Shown here: one piece after another, positions 5,117 through 10,020 of the stretch
How positions within the stretch are numbered: position 1 is the first letter of the stretch
Layout of the letters: each line of letters begins with the position of its first letter
Assembly (NCBI GenBank): GCA_947374485.1
Contig: CANCCF010000149.1
Span: 1-10,020 of the forward strand
Direction of reading: 5' to 3'
DNA from: Comamonadaceae bacterium
Lineage (GTDB): Bacteria > Pseudomonadota > Gammaproteobacteria > Burkholderiales > Burkholderiaceae_C
DNA length: 10,020 nt
Translations under genes and position numbers: made by a program
The notes under the pieces: generated by a model
Database searches by the model: none
Told to the model about the DNA's origin: nothing
Seen by the model: only the letters and a program-made list of their open reading frames with translations

Positions 5117-6364
5117 TTATGCAGCAGCCCTGACCACCAAGCGATACAGCGAAGTCACCTCCGCCGCCCGCGCCACATGCAGCGGATCGGTTGCATCCGA
5201 GGCCTTGGCGTGCACAGGTTTGGCATCGATACGCGCCTTCACCTGCAAGCCCGCAGCAGCAAAGGCCGCGAGCAACTCAGCCCGCGACCGCAAGCCCAGG
5301 TGCTCGGCCAGGTCCGACAGAATCAACCACCCTTCGCCCTTGGGCTTCAGGTGCGCGGCCAGGCCGTTCACAAAGCCCAACAACATCGCGCTGCCCTCGT
5401 CGTACACGGCATGCTCAATGGTGGAACTTGCACGCGCAGGCAACCAGGGCGGGTTGCAGACGATGATGTCGGCCAATCCTTCTGGGAACAAGTTCGCTGG
5501 TTGCAGCACCACCTGGTCTGCCACACCCAGCTGCGCCAAATTTTCCGCAGCGCAAGCCAGCGCGCGGGCATCGTTGTCGGTGGCGACCACACGGCCCACG
5601 CCGCGGCGCACCAGCACAGCGGCCAGCACGCCGGTGCCGGTGCCGATGTCAAAGGCGGTGAGTGCCGCTTTGTCCTTAGGCATGTGGGTGGCAGCCACCA
5701 TGGCGATGTACTCGCCGCGCAGTGGGGAATAGACGCCGTAGTGCGGATAAATGCGGTTCTGCGGTGCCTCGCCCAGTGCGGGTACTTCGACGCCGTTTTT
5801 GCGCCACTCATAGGCGCTGATCAAGCCCAATAGCTCGCGCATGGAAGCCACGCTGGCGCCCTCGCCTGCCACGGGCTCACCCCAGGCCTGGGCGCAGGCC
5901 TGGCGCGCATCGGGGCTGCGGCGCTGGGCGAGGCCATAGTCCGCATCAAAGGACAGCAGCACCATGCCCAACACGCGGGCGCGCTGGGCTTGTGCCTGGC
6001 GGTGCTGGTGAAAGGCCTTGGCCGCCAGGGCTGCGGCTTCTTCCGCGCTGAGTGCGGGGTCCTTGGGCACCAGCGCATTGGCGCGGGGCTTGCGCCCGCG
6101 CTTGTCGGTGCTGGCGGACTGGTCGATGCGGCGGCCCAGGGCTTGCAGCATTTGCCGCGCATTTTGAAAGTCGCCGCGCCACAAAAGGGCCGTGCCTTCG
6201 CAGGCCAGGCGGTAGGCGGTGTCGGCACTCAGGGTGTCGTCGGCCAGCAGCACTTTTTTTGGGGCAGTGGCGCCGCGCTCGGAGCGCCAGCGGGCGCTGC
6301 ATTCCACGCCGCCCTCCTGCCAGTGGATAGTGGGGTGCGCGATGGTGTCGGGGGATTGGGTCAT
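5117..6364 (-). CDS. Class I SAM-dependent methyltransferase with long N-terminal region
   Basis: The protein is 415 residues. The C-terminal half (about 205-410) is a Rossmann-fold methyltransferase: motif I DIGTGTG at 239-245, an acidic residue for the SAM ribose at Asp263 (VVATDND), and the catalytic NPPW at 304-307. NPP-aromatic motifs belong to enzymes that methylate planar nitrogens, such as PrmC (glutamine) and RsmC/RlmG (guanine), so a nucleic-acid base or protein amide is the likely target. Residues 1-200 are not recognised as a known domain; they contain YRLACEGTALLWRGDFQNAR (51-70) and a basic stretch near 88-94 (KRGRKPR) that could bind nucleic acid. It is the last gene of a four-gene minus-strand run, 18 nt after queF, which hints at an RNA-modification role, but only by position. 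No clear Shine-Dalgarno site is seen. Confidence 0.85.
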   Translation of the reverse strand: MTQSPDTIAHPTIHWQEGGVECSARWRSERGATAPKKVLLADDTLSADTAYRLACEGTALLWRGDFQNARQMLQALGRRIDQSASTDKRGRKPRANALVPKDPALSAEEAAALAAKAFHQHRQAQAQRARVLGMVLLSFDADYGLAQRRSPDARQACAQAWGEPVAGEGASVASMRELLGLISAYEWRKNGVEVPALGEAPQNRIYPHYGVYSPLRGEYIAMVAATHMPKDKAALTAFDIGTGTGVLAAVLVRRGVGRVVATDNDARALACAAENLAQLGVADQVVLQPANLFPEGLADIIVCNPPWLPARASSTIEHAVYDEGSAMLLGFVNGLAAHLKPKGEGWLILSDLAEHLGLRSRAELLAAFAAAGLQVKARIDAKPVHAKASDATDPLHVARAAEVTSLYRLVVRAAA

Positions 6365-6382
6365 GGTGTGGCCAACAAGGGC

Positions 6383-7243
6383 CTATTGCCGCGCATTGCG
6401 CGTGTTGACAGGCAGGGCCTGTGGATGGCTGGTGCGAAAGGGGTTGATGTCCAGGCCGCCACGCCGGGTGTAGCGCGCGTAGACCGAGAGCCGCGTCGGT
6501 TTGCAGCGGGTCCAGATGTCCATGAAGATGCGCTCCACGCACTGCTCATGGAACTCGTTGTGGTTGCGAAAACTCACGATGTATTTCAGCAGGCCTTCCT
6601 GCTCGATGGCAGCCCCCGTGTAGCTGATCTGCACACTGCCCCAGTCGGGCTGGCCGGTGACCAGGCAGTTGCTTTTGAGCAGGTTGCTGACCAGCACTTC
6701 GGTTACCGGCGGCTCGTCTGCCGTGCTGGCCACCAGCAGGTCCGGCGCTGGTTGGTAGCGCGTGCACTCCACATCCAGCCGGTCCAGGCTCAGGCCATCG
6801 AGCTCGTAAATCGGTTCGCGGTCAAACAGCTCGGGGGCAACGAGCTTCACGCCAATGGAGGACTGCACCACGCCGCCGCGCCACACCGCTTCGTTGATGT
6901 CGGCGCGCAGCCGGGCCAGTACCTCGGCGGCCTCGGCAAAGCGGGTGTTGTTGAAGCTGTTGAGGTAGAGCTTGAAGGACTTGCTCTCCACAATGTTCAG
7001 TGATTCCGACGGGATAGTGAAGTGCGCCAGCGCCACTTGCGGCTTGCCGCGTGCGTTCAGCCAGCTCAGCTCGTAGGCGGTCCAGATGTCGGCGCCAAAG
7101 AACGGGCTGGCGGCGGGCACGCCAATCTCCAGCCGTTTGGTGGCGCGCGGTATGGGGAACAGCAGGGACGCGTCGTACTGGTCCACATAGGCAGAGGGCT
7201 TGCCCAGCTGCGAGTGTTCAGGGGTGTTGTGGGGGTCTGTCAT
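6383..7243 (-). CDS. queF: NADPH-dependent 7-cyano-7-deazaguanine reductase QueF
   Basis: QueF reduces the nitrile of preQ0 to the amine of preQ1 in queuosine tRNA biosynthesis. The protein is 286 residues, the length of the long bimodular E. coli-type enzyme (282). The QueF signature ESKS is at 86-89 (VESKSFKLYLNSFN). The catalytic region LLKSNCLVTGQPDWGS places the nucleophilic Cys at 193 and the general acid Asp at 200; His232 (NEFHEQC) matches the conserved histidine, all offset by three from E. coli numbering. YARYTRRGGLDINPFR closes the C-terminus. The gene lies 15 nt after yaaA and 18 nt before the methyltransferase gene. No preQ1 riboswitch is seen, and the short gap leaves no room for one directly upstream. 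Confidence 0.96.
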   Translation of the reverse strand: MTDPHNTPEHSQLGKPSAYVDQYDASLLFPIPRATKRLEIGVPAASPFFGADIWTAYELSWLNARGKPQVALAHFTIPSESLNIVESKSFKLYLNSFNNTRFAEAAEVLARLRADINEAVWRGGVVQSSIGVKLVAPELFDREPIYELDGLSLDRLDVECTRYQPAPDLLVASTADEPPVTEVLVSNLLKSNCLVTGQPDWGSVQISYTGAAIEQEGLLKYIVSFRNHNEFHEQCVERIFMDIWTRCKPTRLSVYARYTRRGGLDINPFRTSHPQALPVNTRNARQ

Positions 7244-7258
7244 GGGATGCGGCAGGGG

Positions 7259-8029
7259 TCAGGCCTTGCGCCGGAACACCAGCTTCAAAGGGGTGGAGGC
7301 CTTGGCGTCAAAGGCGTAGCCCTCGCTGTCAAAGGCCTTGAGCTGGTCAATGTGGGTGAGCCGGTTCTCGGTGGCATAGCGGGCCATGAGGCCGCGCGCG
7401 CGCTTGGCAAAGAAGCTGATGATCTTGTACTGCCCGTTCTTGTATTCCTGGAACACGCACTCCACCACCTGCGCCTTCAGGGCCTTTTGGTCGACCGCCT
7501 TGAAGTACTCGTTGGAGGCCAGGTTGATGACCACCGGGCTGGTGTCTGTTTTGAGGCGCTTGTTCAGGTAGTCGGCAATGCGGCTGCCCCAGAAGGCATA
7601 GAGGTTGGCGCCACCCGGGTTGGCCAGCTGCGTGCCCATCTCCAGCCGGTAGGGCTGCATCAGGTCCAAGGGGCGCAGCACGCCGTACAGGCCGCTCAGG
7701 ATGCACACATGGTCTTGCGCCCAGGCCAGCGCGTCGGCATCCAGGCTGCGCGCGTCCAGGCCGCCATAGACATCGCCGTCAAAGGCCAGGGCGGCCTGGC
7801 GCGCGTTCTTTTCGGTGGCCCGGCTGGACCAGGCCTGGTAGCGCGCCACATTGAGGGTGCTGAGCTTGTCGCTCAGGTCCATCAGTTCGGCAATTTGCTG
7901 CGGCGAGCGGGTGCGCAGCACGTCGATCAGTGCTTTGGAGTCTTTGACAAACAGGGGGGCGGTATGTGGCTGGCCTGCCAGCGGCGTTTCGTAGTCCAGT
8001 GATTTGGCGGGGGAGAGGAGGAACAGCAT
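7259..8029 (-). CDS. yaaA: Peroxide stress protein YaaA (DUF328/UPF0246)
   Basis: The 256-residue protein matches the YaaA family in length (E. coli 258) and in sequence: MLFLLSPAKSLDYE at the N-terminus, FDGDVYGGLDARSL near residues 84-97, LSGLYGVLRPLDLMQPYRLEMG in the middle, NLASNEYFKAV and ISFFAKRARGLMARY in the C-terminal half. E. coli YaaA is under OxyR control, limits intracellular iron during peroxide stress and has been reported to bind DNA. The frame stays open far upstream, antisense to valS, but the family N-terminus fixes the ATG at 8029. There is no Shine-Dalgarno sequence; a GATAAT hexamer six bases before the ATG suggests a leaderless start. It follows the DUF2798 gene by 23 nt. 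No OxyR site was recognised. Confidence 0.95.
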   Translation of the reverse strand: MLFLLSPAKSLDYETPLAGQPHTAPLFVKDSKALIDVLRTRSPQQIAELMDLSDKLSTLNVARYQAWSSRATEKNARQAALAFDGDVYGGLDARSLDADALAWAQDHVCILSGLYGVLRPLDLMQPYRLEMGTQLANPGGANLYAFWGSRIADYLNKRLKTDTSPVVINLASNEYFKAVDQKALKAQVVECVFQEYKNGQYKIISFFAKRARGLMARYATENRLTHIDQLKAFDSEGYAFDAKASTPLKLVFRRKA

Positions 8030-8035
8030 GCACCC

Positions 8036-8041
8036 ATTATC
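8036..8041 (-). promoter_or_regulatory. Possible -10 box giving a leaderless yaaA transcript
   Basis: The minus strand reads GATAAT, five of six matches to the -10 consensus, with six bases between it and the ATG at 8029. A typical start seven bases after the hexamer would fall on the A of the start codon. No -35 match is found 17 bases upstream. Confidence 0.35.
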
Positions 8042-8052
8042 CCGAACTGGCT

Positions 8053-8355
8053 TCAGTCCGGCTCGGACTCGTGCGGCATCTGCACGATCGCATATGTGGC
8101 CCGGCGCACGAAGGGCAGCACCACCAGCAGGGTCGGGAAGGCGATGGCCCAGGACCAGGCCCAGGAGCCCAGCCACACCTGCAGCATGCCAATGGCCAGG
8201 CCAAAACCATGCAGGGTACTTACCAGCGACACCACACAGGTCATGATGATGGACAGAAAAAGCGGCAGCACGACGCAGGAATAGCGGGTGTGCAGCAGTG
8301 CGATGCCCAGGGGGCCGGTTCTCGGTTGGGCTGGATTCGAGTGGCTTGTGCTCAT
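8053..8355 (-). CDS. Small membrane protein, DUF2798 family
   Basis: The 100-residue protein has two hydrophobic helices, about 26-48 (SCVVLPLFLSIIMTCVVSLV onward) and 63-83 (SWAWSWAIAFPTLLVVLPF), separated by a short loop. This arrangement, with Pro-Leu near the first helix, WxxSWxxxxP in the second and a positive cluster (VRRAT) after it, is characteristic of DUF2798, whose function is unknown. The N-terminal 20 residues are polar and variable. It is first in the minus-strand run leading to yaaA, queF and the methyltransferase, and is divergent from valS with 58 nt between start codons. No strong ribosome site precedes the ATG at 8355. Confidence 0.85.
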   Translation of the reverse strand: MSTSHSNPAQPRTGPLGIALLHTRYSCVVLPLFLSIIMTCVVSLVSTLHGFGLAIGMLQVWLGSWAWSWAIAFPTLLVVLPFVRRATYAIVQMPHESEPD

Positions 8356-8368
8356 CTGTCGATGGTAG

Positions 8369-8388
8369 CCGGGGTGCCCCGGTAAAAT
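8369..8388 (+). promoter_or_regulatory. Putative valS -10 box with an adjoining 14-bp palindrome
   Basis: TAAAAT (8383-8388) matches five of six -10 positions and would start transcription near 8395, giving a leader of about 19 nt before valS. Immediately before it, 8369-8382 form CCGGGG-TG-CCCCGG, a perfect 6-bp inverted repeat with a 2-base centre, lying where the -35/-10 spacer should be. No good -35 hexamer is visible. The palindrome could be a repressor or activator site also affecting the divergent DUF2798 gene. Confidence 0.45.
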
Positions 8389-8413
8389 CGCCCTTCGCTC
8401 TTAAAGAATGACC

Positions 8414-10020
8414 ATGTCTGACAACGCCACCCCCAACAGCAACACCTCCGCCGCCGCTCCCGAACAACCCGGTCTGCAGTCCCTCTCCAAGTCGTTCGAA
8501 CCGGCTGCGCTGGAAGCCCACTGGGGCCCCGAATGGGAAAGCCGCGGCTATGGCATCGCAGGCTTTCGCGGCACGCAGGCACCCCAGGCCCAGGCGCCGT
8601 CCTTTGCCATCCAGCTGCCGCCCCCCAACGTGACCGGCACGCTGCACATGGGCCACGCTTTCAACCAGACCATCATGGACAGCCTGACGCGCTACCACCG
8701 CATGAGCGGCTTCAACACGGCCTGGATTCCCGGTACCGACCACGCCGGCATTGCCACGCAAATCGTGGTGGAGCGCCAGCTGGCCGACCAGAAGGTGAGC
8801 CGCCACGACCTGGGCCGCACCGACTTTGTGAAAAAGGTCTGGGAGTGGAAAGAAAAAAGCGGCAACACCATCACCACCCAAATGCGCCGCATGGGCGACT
8901 CGGTGGACTGGAGCCGCGAGTACTTCACCATGGACCCCAAGCTGTCCAAGACCGTGACGGAAACCTTTGTGCAGCTCTACCAGCAAGGCCTGATTTACCG
9001 CGGCAAGCGCCTGGTGAACTGGGACCCGGTGCTGATGAGCGCGGTAAGCGACCTGGAAGTGGAGAGCGAAGAGGAGGAAGGCTTTTTATGGCACATCCGC
9101 TACCCGCTGGCTGATGGTTCTGGTGACATCACGGTGGCCACCACGCGGCCAGAGACCATGCTGGGAGACGTGGCCGTGATGGTGCATCCCGAGGACGAAC
9201 GCTATGTGCACCTGCTCGGCAAAAAGGTGAAGCTGCCCCTGTCGGGCGATACGCCTGCGGCTTGGCGCGAGATTCCGGTGATTGCCGACGACTACGTGGA
9301 CAAGGCCTTTGGCACCGGCGTGGTCAAGGTCACGCCCGCGCACGACCAGAACGACTATGCCGTGGGCCAGCGCCACAAGCTGCCGCTGATTTGCGTGCTG
9401 ACCCTGGACGCCAAGATCAACGACCAGGCGCCCGCCGCCTACCAGGGCCTGGACCGTTTTGTGGCCCGTAAAAAAGTGGTGGCTGATCTGGAGGCCGGCG
9501 GCTTTCTGGTGGAAGTGAAAAAGCACAAGCTGATGGTGCCGCGCTGCGCCCGCACCGGCCAGGTCATCGAGCCCATGCTCACCGACCAGTGGTTTGTGGC
9601 CATGACCAAAGTGAGTGAGCAAGACCCCACGGGAAAAAGCATCACGCAAAAGGCCATTGACGCCGTGCAGAGTGGCGAAGTGACCTTTGTGCCGGAGAAC
9701 TGGGTCAACACCTACAACCAGTGGATGAACAACATCCAGGACTGGTGCATCAGCCGCCAGCTCTGGTGGGGCCACCAGATTCCGGCCTGGTATGACGAAG
9801 ACGGTACTGTGTACGTGGCACGCAACGAGGCCGAGGCGCAGGCCCAGGCCCCCGGCAAAACGCTGCGCCGCGATGAGGACGTGCTGGACACCTGGTACTC
9901 CAGCGCACTGGTGCCTTTCAGCACCATGGGCTGGCCTGAAAAGACCGAGGACTACGACCTCTACCTGCCCAGCTCCGTGCTGGTCACCGGCTACGACATC
10001 ATCTTCTTCTGGGTCGCCCG
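8414..10020 (+). CDS. valS: Valyl-tRNA synthetase (partial, 5' part)
   Basis: ValS charges tRNA-Val with valine and hydrolyses mischarged threonine. The window holds the first 535 codons of a protein usually about 950 long. A low-complexity tail of about 20 residues (MSDNATPNSNTSAAAPEQPG) precedes the conserved SFEPAALEAHW. The class I signature appears as HMGH at 78-81 (PPPNVTGTLHMGH), normal for ValS. The CP1 editing domain, about 215-385, has TTRPET at 243-248 and GTGVVKVTPAHDQNDY from residue 300. WCISRQLWWGHQIP begins at 444, and LDTWYSSAL and VLVTGYDIIFFWVAR follow. The KMSKS loop and anticodon-binding domain lie beyond the edge. An in-frame ATG also exists at 8408, but AAAGA at 8403-8407 is well spaced only for 8414. 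Confidence 0.98.
   Translation, partial: MSDNATPNSNTSAAAPEQPGLQSLSKSFEPAALEAHWGPEWESRGYGIAGFRGTQAPQAQAPSFAIQLPPPNVTGTLHMGHAFNQTIMDSLTRYHRMSGFNTAWIPGTDHAGIATQIVVERQLADQKVSRHDLGRTDFVKKVWEWKEKSGNTITTQMRRMGDSVDWSREYFTMDPKLSKTVTETFVQLYQQGLIYRGKRLVNWDPVLMSAVSDLEVESEEEEGFLWHIRYPLADGSGDITVATTRPETMLGDVAVMVHPEDERYVHLLGKKVKLPLSGDTPAAWREIPVIADDYVDKAFGTGVVKVTPAHDQNDYAVGQRHKLPLICVLTLDAKINDQAPAAYQGLDRFVARKKVVADLEAGGFLVEVKKHKLMVPRCARTGQVIEPMLTDQWFVAMTKVSEQDPTGKSITQKAIDAVQSGEVTFVPENWVNTYNQWMNNIQDWCISRQLWWGHQIPAWYDEDGTVYVARNEAEAQAQAPGKTLRRDEDVLDTWYSSALVPFSTMGWPEKTEDYDLYLPSSVLVTGYDIIFFWVA

Noticed and set aside
7244..7258. preQ1 riboswitch ahead of queF
   Set aside because: Only 15 bases separate yaaA and queF, and no aptamer-like fold was seen.
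5990..8002. Two long plus-strand open frames (337 and 326 codons) opposite the methyltransferase, queF and yaaA
   Set aside because: Both are antisense to strongly recognised genes and show no domain pattern.
8408..8410. Alternative valS start two codons upstream
   Set aside because: The AAAGA ribosome site would be almost touching this ATG; spacing is good only for 8414.
8030..8986. Minus-strand open frame running from the valS antisense strand into yaaA, as if yaaA were 575 residues
   Set aside because: The family N-terminus MLFLLSPAKS starts at 8029; the upstream part is antisense to valS and overlaps the DUF2798 gene in another frame.

Overview
The window is GC-rich, densely coded DNA from a betaproteobacterium. 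The gene families (E. coli-type QueF, YaaA, DUF2798, GcvA-like LysR, Cache-type sensor) and the look of the intergenic repeat suggest Burkholderiales, most likely Comamonadaceae. That placement is an inference from style, not a database result. No RNA gene, insertion sequence, phage gene or CRISPR array is visible.

Left part (1-3132, all minus strand). Reading leftwards there is a GcvA-like LysR regulator (2236-3132), a GAF-GGDEF diguanylate cyclase with an intact GGEEF motif and I-site (1154-2179), a gap of 275 bases with only weak signals, an exported cupredoxin-like protein (270-878), and the N-terminus of a membrane sensor (1-270) whose ATG overlaps the cupredoxin stop codon in a TGATG junction. 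The sensor runs off the left edge.

Middle (3133-5116). Divergent from the LysR gene are two plus-strand genes separated by 21 nt: a gamma-butyrobetaine-hydroxylase-like Fe(II)/2-oxoglutarate dioxygenase (3275-4378) and a PhnZ/TmpB-like HD-domain diiron oxygenase (4400-4957). This gene order matches known two-step oxidative phosphonate degradation, in which hydroxylation next to phosphorus is followed by oxidative C-P cleavage. An aromatic cage in the first enzyme points to a quaternary-ammonium substrate as in TmpA, but second-sphere residues in the HD enzyme differ from PhnZ, so the substrate is open. The shared intergenic region holds a perfect ATTAG-N5-CTAAT box plus an extra ATTAG one helical turn away, the best candidate operator for the LysR protein. 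After the HD gene lies an imperfect 29-bp inverted repeat (4995-5090), probably a dispersed intergenic element.

Right part (5117-8355, minus strand). A tightly packed run, in transcription order, encodes a DUF2798 membrane protein, yaaA (peroxide stress), queF (queuosine biosynthesis) and a class I methyltransferase with a long unrecognised N-terminal region. Gaps of 23, 15 and 18 nt suggest an operon, though yaaA may also have its own start signal. Divergent from this run is valS (8414 to the right edge), truncated before its KMSKS motif. A 14-bp palindrome sits directly against the putative valS -10 box.

The parts most worth following are the dioxygenase/HD-oxygenase pair with its LysR operator, the cupredoxin-sensor pair next to a diguanylate cyclase, and the inverted-repeat element.
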